NCBI GenBank assembly: GCA_946480015.1
Contig: CAMLIL010000003.1
Coordinates: forward strand, 47,860-111,859
Direction of reading: 5' to 3'
Source of the DNA: an uncultured Oxalobacteraceae bacterium
Lineage (GTDB): Bacteria; Pseudomonadota; Gammaproteobacteria; Burkholderiales; Burkholderiaceae
DNA length: 64,000 bases
The notes beneath the pieces were generated by a model. The model saw only the letters and a program-made list of their open reading frames with translations. It made no database searches and was not told where the DNA came from. Position 1 is the stretch's first letter; each line of letters begins with the position of its first letter. This document shows, in pieces, positions 24,875-34,136 of the stretch. The translations under genes and the position numbers were made by a program.

Positions 24875-25657
24875 TCAGCTGCCGCCCAGGTCCAGCCGGA
24901 TCCAGGTCGGCGCATGGTCGCTCGGCTTTTCGCGCGCGCGCACGTCGCGCTCCACGCCGGCCTCCTTGAGCGCGCCGGCCAGCGCGGGACTGAGCAACAG
25001 GTGATCGATGCGCAGCCCGGCGTTGCGCCCGAATGCATCGCGAAAATAATCCCAGAAGGTGTAAATCACCTGGTCCGGATACAGGGTGCGCAGCGAATCG
25101 GTCCAGCCCTGCGCCACCAGCCGGTGAAACGCCGCGCGCGTCTCGGGACGGAACAAGGCGTCATTGACCCAGCGCTCGGGCTTGTACACGTCCAGCTCGG
25201 TGGGCATCACGTTGAAGTCGCCGGCCAGCACCACCGGCGCTCCGCTGTCGAGCAACTCCTGCGCATGGATAATCAGGCGCTCGAACCACTTGAGCTTGTA
25301 ATCGAACTTCGGACCGGGCGCCGGATTGCCGTTCGGTAGATACAGGCAGGCAATCACGATACCGTTGACCACCGCCTCGATGTAACGGCTTTGCTCATCG
25401 TCCGCATCGCCCGGCAGGCCACGCCCGACTTCAACCGGTTCCACCCCGCGCGCCAGGATCGCCACCCCGTTCCAGCTTTTCTGTCCGTGCCAGATGGCTT
25501 GGTAGCCGGCATCGTTGATCGCTTGCAGCGGAAACTTTTCCTGCGGCGCCTTCAGTTCTTGCAGGCAAACCACGTCCGGCTGCCTCTCGCCCAGGTACTG
25601 CAACAGCCCGGGCAGGCGGCTGCCGATGCCGTTGACGTTGAAGGTGGCGATATGCAT
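24875..25657 (-). CDS. xth: Exodeoxyribonuclease III
   Basis: 260 aa AP endonuclease / 3' exonuclease of base excision repair. Family motifs are IATFNVNGIGSRL (metal site), LQELKAPQEKFP (catalytic Glu), VVLAGDFNVMPTELDVY (catalytic Asp and Asn), and GLRIDHLLLSPAL with PSDHAPTW (C-terminal Asp-His pair). All catalytic positions are present and the length is normal. Confidence 0.95.
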   Translation of the reverse strand: MHIATFNVNGIGSRLPGLLQYLGERQPDVVCLQELKAPQEKFPLQAINDAGYQAIWHGQKSWNGVAILARGVEPVEVGRGLPGDADDEQSRYIEAVVNGIVIACLYLPNGNPAPGPKFDYKLKWFERLIIHAQELLDSGAPVVLAGDFNVMPTELDVYKPERWVNDALFRPETRAAFHRLVAQGWTDSLRTLYPDQVIYTFWDYFRDAFGRNAGLRIDHLLLSPALAGALKEAGVERDVRAREKPSDHAPTWIRLDLGGS

Positions 25658-25752
25658 GGGTTCTCCGCGTAGGGTGGGGTCGGTGCTATTTTGACCTCAA
25701 TTGCCGGGTCCGCGCCGCACGCGTGAAAACATGGCGGCCGTCCTCGCGAATG

Positions 25753-26634
25753 CTAGAGCGACCGGCTGGCGAAGGTATCGCAGTCGGTCACCTTGCCGGT
25801 CTTCAGGCCGCGCGAAAACCAGCGCACGCGCTGCTCGGAACTGCCGTGCGTGAACGAATCCGGCACCACATAGCCGCGCCCCTGCTGTTGCAGCGCGTCG
25901 TCGCCGATGGCGGTGGCGGCCTTCAGCGCAGCCTCCACGTCGCCCTCTTCGATAATGCTGCGCGCCTTGTTGGCGTGGAAGGCCCACACCCCGGCGAAGC
26001 AATCGGCCTGCAGCTCGACGCGCACCGACATGGCATTGGCTTCGCGCTCGGACGCGTTCTGGCGCGCCGCGTCGACCCTGTCGGTAATGCCCAGCTGGTG
26101 CTGCACGTGGTGGCCGACCTCGTGCGCGATCACGTAGGCCTGGGCGAATTCGCCCGACACCTTGAAGCGCTCCTGCATCAGGCGGTAGAAGTCCAGGTCG
26201 ATATAAATTTCCTGGTCGGCCGGGCAGTAGAACGGCCCGGTCGCGCTCTGCCCGGTGCCGCAGGCCGTGTGGATCGCGCCGGTAAACAAGTCCAGCTTGG
26301 GCATCCGGTAACTGCGGCCCTGCTCGCGAAACAGCTGGCTCCAGGTGTCTTCCGTGTCGGCCAGCACCGTGCGCACGAAGGCCGCCTGGCGGTCGTCGGC
26401 CGGGCTCGCGTGGCCGGGTCCCTGCTGCATCGGCGCCACCTGCCCGCCGCCGCCGCTGAGCATGCTCAGCATGGTCATCGGATTGATGCCGAAGATCCAT
26501 GAGCCCAGCAGCGCCAGCACGATGGTGCCGATGCCGACCGAGCGTCCGCCGAAGCCGAATCCGCCTCCTCCGCCGGCGCCTTCGCCGCGGTGGTCCTCCA
26601 CGTTATCGCTTTGGCGATTTCCTTCCCATTTCAT
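25753..26634 (-). CDS. Neutral zinc metallopeptidase (YpfJ/KPN_02809 family)
   Basis: 293 aa. The N-terminus MKWEGNRQSDNVEDHRGEG is followed by a glycine-rich stretch and one membrane segment (about residues 31-50). The zinc motif HEVGH is at residues 171-175 within YVIAHEVGHHVQHQLG, with the further conserved SEREANAMSVRVELQADCFA. The end FSRGLKTGKVTDCDTF is characteristic of the family. It is probably anchored in the inner membrane with the catalytic domain outside. The in vivo substrate is not known to me. Confidence 0.93.
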   Translation of the reverse strand: MKWEGNRQSDNVEDHRGEGAGGGGGFGFGGRSVGIGTIVLALLGSWIFGINPMTMLSMLSGGGGQVAPMQQGPGHASPADDRQAAFVRTVLADTEDTWSQLFREQGRSYRMPKLDLFTGAIHTACGTGQSATGPFYCPADQEIYIDLDFYRLMQERFKVSGEFAQAYVIAHEVGHHVQHQLGITDRVDAARQNASEREANAMSVRVELQADCFAGVWAFHANKARSIIEEGDVEAALKAATAIGDDALQQQGRGYVVPDSFTHGSSEQRVRWFSRGLKTGKVTDCDTFASRSL

Positions 26635-26749
26635 AGCGGTCTCCAGCTCTTCGATGTGAATCAGATAAGTTGGCGTGACTATACGCGGATCGGATCAGCG
26701 GCGTCGCAAGGAAGACAGTGTTTGCGGGCAAGAATGCGATAATCGCTGC

Positions 26750-27508
26750 ATGATCGTCGACGTCCTCACCCGCCTGCTATTGCTGCCGCCCACCAACCTG
26801 ATCGTGCTGATGGTGCTGGGCTTTCTGTTGCGGCGGCGCTTTCCGCGCACCGCGCGCACGGTCAGCGTCAGCGCGCTGCTCCTGCTGGTGGTGTTTTCCA
26901 GCGGCGTCGGCTCCATGCTGCTGGTGCGTCCGCTGGAAGACCTGACCGTAGCGCTGACCCGCCTTGACAACACCGGCGCCCAGGCCATCGTCGTGCTGGG
27001 CGCGGGCAGTCTGTACCGTTCACCGGAATACGGCGGCGCCGACATTCCCGACGAGGTCGCCCTGATCCGCCTGCGTTACGCCGCCCATCTGCAACACGCA
27101 ACCGGCCTGCCGCTGCTGGTCAGCGGCGGCAACGCCAGCCCCGACGGCGTACTGCAGGCCAAGGCGCCGGGCATGGCGCGCGCGCTGCGCGAAGACTTCC
27201 GCACCCCGGTGCAGTGGGTCGAGCCGGCCTCGGAAGATACCGCGCAGAACGCGGTGTACAGTGCGCGCATCCTGCGCGCCGCCGGCATCAAGCGCATCCT
27301 GCTGGTGACGCACGCGATGCACATGCCGCGCGCGCGCGAAGCGTTCAGGCGCGCCGGGCTGGAGGTGGTGGACGCGCCCACGGCCTTCTATTCGAAGGGG
27401 CGCAGCGCCTCGCTGCTGGCGTGGCTGCCGAGCGCGGCGGGAATGTATCGCACGTATTACGCGGCCCACGAATGGATCGGGCTGGTGTGGTACCGCCTGA
27501 AAGGCTAA
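26750..27508 (+). CDS. YdcF family (DUF218) protein
   Basis: 252 aa. Two N-terminal membrane segments (about residues 7-22 and 32-55) precede a DUF218 domain starting AIVVLGAGSLYRSPEYGG. The conserved VEPASEDTAQNAVYSA and ILLVTHAMHMPRAREAFRRA are present. Members have been linked to envelope polysaccharide or vancomycin resistance (SanA/ElyC). Its stop overlaps the stop of the convergent HDOD gene by 4 bp. Confidence 0.88.
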   Translation: MIVDVLTRLLLLPPTNLIVLMVLGFLLRRRFPRTARTVSVSALLLLVVFSSGVGSMLLVRPLEDLTVALTRLDNTGAQAIVVLGAGSLYRSPEYGGADIPDEVALIRLRYAAHLQHATGLPLLVSGGNASPDGVLQAKAPGMARALREDFRTPVQWVEPASEDTAQNAVYSARILRAAGIKRILLVTHAMHMPRAREAFRRAGLEVVDAPTAFYSKGRSASLLAWLPSAAGMYRTYYAAHEWIGLVWYRLKG

Positions 27509-28398
27509 ACCATCAATGCCGCGCTCATCGAGCGCAGCTCTTCTTGCGACTCTTCCAGGATCTCGGCCAGGGTCTTGGCATCGACCACGAAGTCGAGCAC
27601 CGAATCGCTATGGTCCGGCAGCACGCAGGGCGCGCCCAGCGGCGAGGGTACCGGCGCGTACATATTGGCCATGACGAGGGTGTCGAGCAGGTCGTCGGGC
27701 GGCATTTTCATGATGCCGTCGCGAATGCCCAGCACCGCCATGGCGACCGGCTCGGGAATCGACAGCTTGCGCAGCACTTCGCGGCTGACCATCTCTTCGC
27801 ACAGGTCGCCCCACTTTTCCACATCGTCGTCCAGCAAACCGGGAAATTCGTCCGCGCGCGAGAGCAGATAAAAGCCGCCGACCTCGTGCACGATGCCGGC
27901 AAACAGGGCGGTATCCGGATCGATGAAGGTCACGCGCTTGGCCAGCACGTGCGCCAGCGCGGCGGCATGCGCGGTATGCAGCCACAGCTGTTCGGCCTTG
28001 GCGCGCAGGCGCGGATCGACGATGCGCGCGCCGAACTGGCGCACCACCAGGCTGCTGACCAGGGTTTGCAGGCTGCGGTAGCCGATCCGGGCGACCGCCG
28101 CGCGCACGCTGGTGCAGAGCGGATCGCCGGCGCGGCTGAACGCCGCCGAGTTCGACAAGGCCACCACGCGCGCGGCCAGTTGCGGCTCGCCCAGCACCAG
28201 CTTGAGCGCATCCTCGATATGGCAGTTGGGATCGTCCAGCGCCATCTGCAGACGCAGCGCGGCATTGACGCTGGTCGGCAGCGTGATCTCGCCCCGCTCG
28301 GCTTGGGCGGCAATGTATCCGAAGGCTTCTATTCTGTTCACGAGGAAAATTATACGCTTTGGAATGGAAGGGATGTTGTTCGAAGAAAATATATTCAC
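27505..28398 (-). CDS. HDOD domain protein
   Basis: 297 aa frame with an HDOD domain (an HD-like signalling domain without full catalytic residues): LPTSVNAALRLQMALDDPNC, LVLGEPQLAARVVALSNSAAF, SVRAAVARIGYRSLQTLVSS and IVHEVGGFYLLSRADEF. The start is uncertain: GTG 28398 gives the listed length, and GTG 28341 gives a version 19 residues shorter that begins closer to the domain. The region in front is AT-rich. HDOD proteins commonly act in motility, biofilm or signalling networks; nothing nearby narrows this. Confidence 0.85.
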   Translation of the reverse strand: MNIFSSNNIPSIPKRIIFLVNRIEAFGYIAAQAERGEITLPTSVNAALRLQMALDDPNCHIEDALKLVLGEPQLAARVVALSNSAAFSRAGDPLCTSVRAAVARIGYRSLQTLVSSLVVRQFGARIVDPRLRAKAEQLWLHTAHAAALAHVLAKRVTFIDPDTALFAGIVHEVGGFYLLSRADEFPGLLDDDVEKWGDLCEEMVSREVLRKLSIPEPVAMAVLGIRDGIMKMPPDDLLDTLVMANMYAPVPSPLGAPCVLPDHSDSVLDFVVDAKTLAEILEESQEELRSMSAALMV

Positions 28399-28420
28399 AG
28401 AAAATATGAAACCTTAAACT

Positions 28421-28501
28421 CCGTCGCCCTCGCGCACGCTGGGGCCCGGTGGCACGGCCGTATTGGCGTGCCCCAGGCCCCCGCATGCGCGAGGGCGACG
28501 G
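28421..28501. repeat. Paired inverted REP-like intergenic element
   Basis: A 16-bp perfect inverted repeat (28421-28436 with 28486-28501, CCGTCGCCCTCGCGCA) encloses shorter hairpins, including GGCACG/CGTGCC. One arm, read on the minus strand, matches about 23 of 26 positions of the palindrome at 39696-39730. It may also end the BON-gene transcript. Confidence 0.65.
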
Positions 28502-28519
28502 TCAACCTGCCCAGCGGGC

Positions 28520-29461
28520 TTACTTGACTTTGATCGCGCTCTTGACCGAGGTCACGCCCTCCACGCTCTTGGCCAGGCGCACCGCCTTGTCGGCGTCGGC
28601 TTTCTTGTCGACGAAACCGCTCAGCATGACCACGCCTTTTTCCGTCTCGACATGGATCGCCATCGCCTTCAGTTCAGGCTCCTTGAACAGGTCGGCCTTG
28701 ACCTTGGTCGTGATCACCGAGTCCGACACCGCGGCGCCGGTCTTTTCAGCAACGCGCTCGCTCTTCTCGCCCAGATTGTCGGTCGCGCGTTCGGTCTTGG
28801 CGGCAACGGTCTTTGCAGCGTCCCTGGTTTTCTCTACTGCCGTTTCAGCCACGTTCCCGGTCTTTTGGGCCACACTGGCCGCCGCATTTTCGGTGCGGTT
28901 AGCCATAGTACCCGCTGTGGTGGCCGCAGCGGTCGCCGTACCTTTGTTGTCGATCAAACAGCCGGTCTTTGCATCGCCGCCTGCCTGCGCGCACTTGTCG
29001 ACCGCGGCCGCCTTGTTGGCGTCCAGCGTGCCGCTGTCGGCCACGCGCACGGCGCGGTCGGCCTTGGCATCGGCCAGCGCGGCGGTGTGCACGGACCGCG
29101 CATTGTTGGCGCAATTGTCCTTGTCGGCCCCGGTCATGACGGCGCACTTGACGTTGGCCAGCGCAAACTCGGCGTTCGCCAGCGCGGTGCGGGCTTTCAG
29201 GCGCAGCGCTTTGGTGTCGTTGTACTGGGCGACGGCATCGGATTCGGCGCGGGCGCGCGCCACCTTGGCTTCCTCGTGGCAAACCTTGTTGTCGTTACCG
29301 GTCAGGCCCTTGCAGTTGGCGACCGCCGCCTTGTAATCGGCGGAGGCCTTGGCGGTCATGTTGCGATAGGCAGCGGCATCGGTTTTGGTATCGGCAGCGT
29401 AGGCGCTCGCGAAAGCAGCCGACAACGCTGCGGCCAGCAGGGTAGCGGTGATTGGTTTCAT
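28520..29461 (-). CDS. Secreted BON-domain protein with an alanine-rich repeat region
   Basis: 313 aa. The signal peptide MKPITATLLAAALSAAFASA ends at YAA. A long alanine- and lysine-rich helical region follows (ASADYKAAVANCKGL, KAKCAVMTGADKDNC-like cysteine pairs, KTRDAAKTVAAKTERATDNL). The C-terminal 75 residues form a BON domain (VITTKVKADLFKEPELKAMA to VEGVTSVKSAIKVK), the OsmY-type phospholipid-associated fold. Probably periplasmic. AAAGGGA precedes ATG 29461. OsmY-like proteins are envelope-stress chaperones; the cysteine-containing helical part is unlike OsmY and unexplained. Confidence 0.85.
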   Translation of the reverse strand: MKPITATLLAAALSAAFASAYAADTKTDAAAYRNMTAKASADYKAAVANCKGLTGNDNKVCHEEAKVARARAESDAVAQYNDTKALRLKARTALANAEFALANVKCAVMTGADKDNCANNARSVHTAALADAKADRAVRVADSGTLDANKAAAVDKCAQAGGDAKTGCLIDNKGTATAAATTAGTMANRTENAAASVAQKTGNVAETAVEKTRDAAKTVAAKTERATDNLGEKSERVAEKTGAAVSDSVITTKVKADLFKEPELKAMAIHVETEKGVVMLSGFVDKKADADKAVRLAKSVEGVTSVKSAIKVK

Positions 29462-29551
29462 GGTGAGTCCCTTTTCTTTGTGGTTGTGGTACACGATTTA
29501 ACGACCGAACCCGCTCGGTCATCTGTGCGACAACGTACAAACGAAGGGAAA

Positions 29552-30202
29552 TCAGCGATATCTGGACAGGCGCTTGTCGGCCAGCAGGAACAGGTCGTCG
29601 GGACCGTCGGCCGGCCCCTCGGCCAGGGCGATTTTGAGCCACGGCAAGGTGTCGTGACGCGGTTCGCGAAAGCGCGTGCGCACGTTCACGATCTGTTGAA
29701 GTACCGCAGTGAAACGCGCCGGATGAAAGCGTGCCAGCCACGCCACTTCCGTCATGTCGGCAAACGCTTCCTCGGTCAGCACGCGGCGGTTGAACCAGTC
29801 GCGCACCGGCGCCATCCAGGCCACGATGGGCAGCAATTTCTCGTTGTGGGGATAGCCCAGCAGGCGCCGATGGCAATGCCCCAGCTCATGCATGGCTGCG
29901 CCTTGCAGAAACAGATCCTGCACCTCCTGCTCGACCATGGCGCTGACCTTGTCGGCAGTCGGATTGTTGCGCGCCGAAACGACGATGGTGCAGCGGCCGT
30001 TCTCGCTCATGATCCCGATCGGCGTGTGGCCCGGCAAGCCCTCGCCCGCCTCGACGCTGAGGACAACAGGCATGCCCTGCCCGCGTCCGAACTCGACTGC
30101 GGCACTGGCGGCGGCGATCCATTGCGCTTCGCTGGCCGGCGCACTGGCCTGCGCGCCTGCCCCAAGCAGCGCCAGCAGCGCCCCGGCCAGCCATTTACTC
30201 AT
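29552..30202 (-). CDS. Putative exported HExxH metalloprotein (paralogue of the next gene)
   Basis: 216 aa. The signal peptide MSKWLAGALLALLGAGAQAS is followed by a soluble domain with a gluzincin-like HELGHC at residues 105-110. Downstream it has TEEAFADMTEVAWLARFHP, where the Glu or Asp could be the third zinc ligand. CTIVVSARNNPTADK precedes the motif. The neighbouring gene product shares the layout, including HExxHC at the same residue numbers. No known family is recognised. It overlaps that gene by 8 bp, so both are one operon. Confidence 0.75.
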   Translation of the reverse strand: MSKWLAGALLALLGAGAQASAPASEAQWIAAASAAVEFGRGQGMPVVLSVEAGEGLPGHTPIGIMSENGRCTIVVSARNNPTADKVSAMVEQEVQDLFLQGAAMHELGHCHRRLLGYPHNEKLLPIVAWMAPVRDWFNRRVLTEEAFADMTEVAWLARFHPARFTAVLQQIVNVRTRFREPRHDTLPWLKIALAEGPADGPDDLFLLADKRLSRYR

Positions 30203-30884
30203 CGTCGAGCAAGCCCTGGCCCCAGGCCGTCATCACCGCATCGAAGGGCGTGTCGCCCTTGGCAAACGTGTGCGCGTCCTTGCCCAGCTTGACCCAGACC
30301 CGCGTGTCGTGGCCATTGCGCGCCACCGGCTGGTCGCCGCGCAAGGCGTCCATCCAGGCATACACCCGGGCATAATGGTCGGGATGGAAACGCTGGGTCC
30401 AGGCCAGCGCGACCAGATCGGCGAAGCCTTCCTCGCGGCGGTTTTCGCGCATCGCCTTCGATTCGGCCAGCACTTCGGCATTGTCGGCGCGCTCCTCGCC
30501 GACTTCGACGAAGCCGGCCGGCAAGGCATGCCACACGCCGCGCACATAGCGCCAGCAATGCCCGACCTCGTGCGCGGCCATGACTTCGATCAGCAAAGCG
30601 CGCTCGGCTTCCGGCACCTTGGCCAGCACCGCTTCCGCCTCGGGGTTGCCGCGCATCGACAGCACCAGCTTGCAGCGGCCATTGTCGAAGCCCATCGCGA
30701 GCGGTACGTCGCCGGCCTTGGCTTGCGGTTGCACAATGATGTCGATTGGTAAATTGATGCGCTGGGAATATGCCAGCACCGGGGCGGCGGCCTTCAGCCA
30801 GCGCGTTTCCAGTTCGGTCAAACTGGCGGCGCCCGCAGTCAATGGCAACAACGACAACGCGGCGATAAAAAGTGGCTTGAGCAT
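30195..30884 (-). CDS. Putative exported HExxH metalloprotein
   Basis: 229 aa. The signal peptide MLKPLFIAALSLLPLTAGAA precedes a soluble domain with HEVGHC at residues 105-110 and REEGFADLVALAWTQRFHP later. FDNGRCKLVLSMRGNPEAEA aligns with NGRCTIVVSARNNPTADK of the downstream paralogue. ATG 30884 is chosen over 30905 because the signal peptide starts there. The pair looks like a tandem duplication of a periplasmic peptidase-like protein. Protease activity is an inference from the motif alone. Confidence 0.75.
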   Translation of the reverse strand: MLKPLFIAALSLLPLTAGAASLTELETRWLKAAAPVLAYSQRINLPIDIIVQPQAKAGDVPLAMGFDNGRCKLVLSMRGNPEAEAVLAKVPEAERALLIEVMAAHEVGHCWRYVRGVWHALPAGFVEVGEERADNAEVLAESKAMRENRREEGFADLVALAWTQRFHPDHYARVYAWMDALRGDQPVARNGHDTRVWVKLGKDAHTFAKGDTPFDAVMTAWGQGLLDDE

Positions 30885-31038
30885 GACGGTTCCCCCGAGA
30901 TCCATACATGCCTATCGGCAATTCATATTGCCGCTGAAGCCCCTTTCCTAAAAATATTTCGCTGCGTTGTGCATTTCGCCATTATCGCCTGGCGCCGCAT
31001 GGATTTCGCCTGCAACGGCAGGGCCGCTCAGCCAAAGC

Positions 31039-32499
31039 CTAAGGATGTGCCGCCGGCGCCTTTGCAATGGTCGCCAGCACGGCAGGCTGCTGCCAGCCGC
31101 CGCCGAGCGCACGCGCCACCGCGGCCGACGCCAGCAGGCGCTGGGTGCGGATCTGCGCCGCGGCGCGGTCCGCCGCCAGCGCGCTGCGCTGCGCGTCGGT
31201 CACGTCCAGATAGTTCGACAAACCCCGCTCGTAGCGCGCCTTGGCCACCAGGCAGGCGCGCGCCGCCGCCTGCTGCGACTGCGCCTGCGCGTCGGCCTGC
31301 AACTGGCGCTGCTGCACGTCCGACAGCGCATCCTCCACTTCGCGCAGGGCTGTCAGCAGGCGGCCTTCGTGATTGGCCACCGCCTCTTCATAACGTGCCT
31401 TGGCCAGCGCCAGGTTGGACCTGTTGCGGCCGCCGTCGAAGACCGGCAGCGACAGCGACAGCGGGCCCACCGAAAACTGGCGCGCCGCACCGGTCGCGAG
31501 GTCGCGCAAGGCTTCGGACGCGAAACCGAAATTACCGGTCAGCGACACCGACGGATAGAACGCCCCTTCCGCCACGCCCACCTGCGCATTCAAGGAGCGC
31601 AGCGTGGCGACGCTGGCCGCCAGGTCCGGGCGCTGCGACAGCAGGCTGGCCGGCAGGCCCACCGGAATGGCCGGCGGCGCAGGCAGCTCCGCCGTGGCCG
31701 ACGCGGCCACCAGCGGCGCCGATGGCGAAGCGCCAACCAGGATGGCCAGCGCGTGTTCGGTCAGGTCGCGCTGGCGCTGCGCCTCGTGCAGCTCGGCCTG
31801 CGCGTTGGCCCGCTCGATGCGCGAGCGTGCCAGGTCCAGCTCATTGGTCAAACCGCCCTTGAAGCGCGCTTCCACCACCTGCTCGGCCTCGGCGCGGGTA
31901 GCCAGCGCACTCTTGAGGATGGCGGCGTCGGCATCCAGGCCGCGCAGCTGCCAGTAGGCGCTCGCCACCTGCGCCGACAGCAGCAGTGCCACGCCGTCGC
32001 GGTCGTCCTGCGCCGCCAGCGCCTGCGCGTCGGCCGCTTCGACCACGCGCCGCACGCGGCCCCACAGATCGAGCTCGTAGGACAGCGACGCGCCCACCGA
32101 ATAGTTATTGCCCTCGATCGAGCGTCCGCCCAGGGCCAGGCCCTGCGAGGTGCGCGCCGAGGTGCGCGAGTTCGAGATGCCGGCGCCGACGCTGAGCGCC
32201 GGTCCCTGCGCCGCGCGCAGCGTGCCCAGCTGCGCCTGCGCCTGCAGCAGCCGCTGGGCGCTGGCTTTCACGCTGGGGCTATCGGTCAGGGCGCGCTGTT
32301 CGAGCGCGTTGAGCGTGTCGTCCTTGTACACGGTCCACCATGCCGGCGGCAGCCGTGCGCTGCCGGTCATGGCGGGATCGATGTGGCGGTAGGCCGCCGC
32401 CGGTACCGCCTGCGGAGCGGCGAAATCCTTGCCGACCGTGGTGCAGCCGGCCAGCAGCGCCAGTGCCGCAGCGGGAATGAGCATTCTGCCTGGTGTCAT
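31039..32499 (-). CDS. Outer-membrane efflux lipoprotein (OprM/NodT family)
   Basis: 486 aa. The lipoprotein signal MTPGRMLIPAAALALLAGC is followed by two OEP repeats rich in alpha-helical coiled-coil (LLQAQAQLGTLRAAQGPALS, and LRSLNAQVGVAEGAFYPSVS with LTGNFG). Such proteins form the TolC-like exit duct of tripartite pumps. AAGGAAG precedes ATG 32499. A start at 32523 overlapping the MFS stop (TAATG) is also possible and would add eight residues. It is third in the emrA-emrB-oprM operon. Confidence 0.92.
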   Translation of the reverse strand: MTPGRMLIPAAALALLAGCTTVGKDFAAPQAVPAAAYRHIDPAMTGSARLPPAWWTVYKDDTLNALEQRALTDSPSVKASAQRLLQAQAQLGTLRAAQGPALSVGAGISNSRTSARTSQGLALGGRSIEGNNYSVGASLSYELDLWGRVRRVVEAADAQALAAQDDRDGVALLLSAQVASAYWQLRGLDADAAILKSALATRAEAEQVVEARFKGGLTNELDLARSRIERANAQAELHEAQRQRDLTEHALAILVGASPSAPLVAASATAELPAPPAIPVGLPASLLSQRPDLAASVATLRSLNAQVGVAEGAFYPSVSLTGNFGFASEALRDLATGAARQFSVGPLSLSLPVFDGGRNRSNLALAKARYEEAVANHEGRLLTALREVEDALSDVQQRQLQADAQAQSQQAAARACLVAKARYERGLSNYLDVTDAQRSALAADRAAAQIRTQRLLASAAVARALGGGWQQPAVLATIAKAPAAHP

Positions 32500-32522
32500 G
32501 GTGTTCTTCCTTCTCGAATTCA

Positions 32523-34127
32523 TTAATGGCCGCCGGCGCCGGCGCCAGACGGCGACTTGACCTTGTCGGCAAACAGCAGCGCGAAAATGCAGCCGAACAG
32601 GAACACGGCCATGATGGTGAAGCCGTCGTTGTAGGCCATCACATACGCTTCGCGCCGCACGATGCGGTCGATCGCCGCCAGCGCCTGATTGGCGGCCGTG
32701 GCCGGGTCGATGCCGCGCGCGATGAACGCCTGGGTCAGTTCGGCGATCCGGTCCTGCGTGGCGGCGGCATACATCGACACCGATTCGCCGATGCGGGCCG
32801 AGTGAAAGTGCTCGCGGTTGGTCAGCGTGGTGGCCAGCATGGCGATGCCGACCGAGCCGCCCAGGTTACGCGTCATGTTGAACAGGCTCGACGCCGACGC
32901 CGTGTCCTTGGGCGCCACGCCGTGCATGGCGAAGGTCGACAGGGTCAGCATGATGAAAGGCTGGCCGAGCGCGCGCACCACCTGGGACCACAGCAGCTGG
33001 TCGGCGCCGGTGGTGGCGTCCATGTGCGAATTCATCAGGCACGAAATGCCGAACAGTGCCAGCCCGAAGCTGCACAGGATGCGGTTGTCGACCTTGACCG
33101 ACAGCTTGGCGGCGAACGGCATCACGAACAGCTGCGGCAAGCCGACCCACATGATCACCTCGCCGATCTGCATCGGCGTGTAGTTGGCGATCTGGCCCAG
33201 GTACAGCGGCAGCAGGAAGGACGAGCCGTACAGGCCCATGCCGATCACCGCCGACAGCGCCGTCGCGACCAGGAAATTGCGCTGGCCGTACAGGCGCAGG
33301 TTGACGAACGGTTCGGCGCGGGTAAAGCTGGTGACCACCCAGCCGAGTATGCCGGTCAGCGCCAGCGCGGCGAAGGTGATGATGAAATTCGATTCGAACC
33401 AGTCCTTCGAATTGCCCTCTTCCAGGAAGATGGTCAGGCTGCCCAGGCCCAGCGCCATCAGGCCGATGCCCAGCCAGTCGGCGCTGGCCAGCAGCTTGAG
33501 CTGGCGCGGCGTGCTGTCCATGCCCCACCACATGCCGGCGATCAGCAGCACGCCCGGCACCCAGTTGATGTAGAAGATCGACGGCCAGCCGTACAGTTCG
33601 GCCAGGTAGCCGCCCAGGGTCGGGCCCATGGCCGGCGCCAGGGTCGCGGTCAGGCCGAAGATCGCCATGCCGGTGGCGCGCCTGGAAGCGGGCAGCTTGG
33701 CCATCACCAGGGTCATGGCCATCGGAATGAGCGCGCCGCCGGTGAAGCCTTGCAGCGCGCGGAACACGATCATGCTCTGCAGGTTCCAGGCGGTGCCGCA
33801 CAGGGTCGAGAACAGCAGGAACAGCGCGGTCGTGCCCATCATGTACAGGCGGATGCCGAACACGCGCGAGAACAGCGCGGTCATCGGAATGACGACGATC
33901 TCGGCGCACAGGTAGGCGGTGGAGATCCACGAACCCTCTTCCTGCGTGGCCGACAGCGTGCCGAGAATATCGCGCAGCGACGAGTTGGTGATCTGGATGT
34001 CGAGCACCGCCATGAAGGCGCCCAGCATGCCGGCGGCCACCGCGATCCAGGTGCGCGCGTCGACTTTTTGTGCGATCGCCGGCGGCGCGGCCGGTGCGCC
34101 CGGCAGCGTGGTAGTGGAGGAGCTCAT
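32523..34127 (-). CDS. emrB: DHA2-family MFS drug exporter (EmrB-like)
   Basis: 534 aa, 14-segment major facilitator of the EmrB/QacA type. It begins cytosolic, then WIAVAAGMLGAFMAVLDIQI with the Asp of the DHA2 motif, SWISTAYLCAEIVVIP, and GPTLGGYLAELYGWPSIFYI (motif C, then motif 5). It exports hydrophobic compounds across the inner membrane using the proton gradient, together with the HlyD-type adaptor and OprM-type lipoprotein encoded on either side. Confidence 0.93.
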   Translation of the reverse strand: MSSSTTTLPGAPAAPPAIAQKVDARTWIAVAAGMLGAFMAVLDIQITNSSLRDILGTLSATQEEGSWISTAYLCAEIVVIPMTALFSRVFGIRLYMMGTTALFLLFSTLCGTAWNLQSMIVFRALQGFTGGALIPMAMTLVMAKLPASRRATGMAIFGLTATLAPAMGPTLGGYLAELYGWPSIFYINWVPGVLLIAGMWWGMDSTPRQLKLLASADWLGIGLMALGLGSLTIFLEEGNSKDWFESNFIITFAALALTGILGWVVTSFTRAEPFVNLRLYGQRNFLVATALSAVIGMGLYGSSFLLPLYLGQIANYTPMQIGEVIMWVGLPQLFVMPFAAKLSVKVDNRILCSFGLALFGISCLMNSHMDATTGADQLLWSQVVRALGQPFIMLTLSTFAMHGVAPKDTASASSLFNMTRNLGGSVGIAMLATTLTNREHFHSARIGESVSMYAAATQDRIAELTQAFIARGIDPATAANQALAAIDRIVRREAYVMAYNDGFTIMAVFLFGCIFALLFADKVKSPSGAGAGGH

Positions 34128-34136
34128 GGCGTCGGC

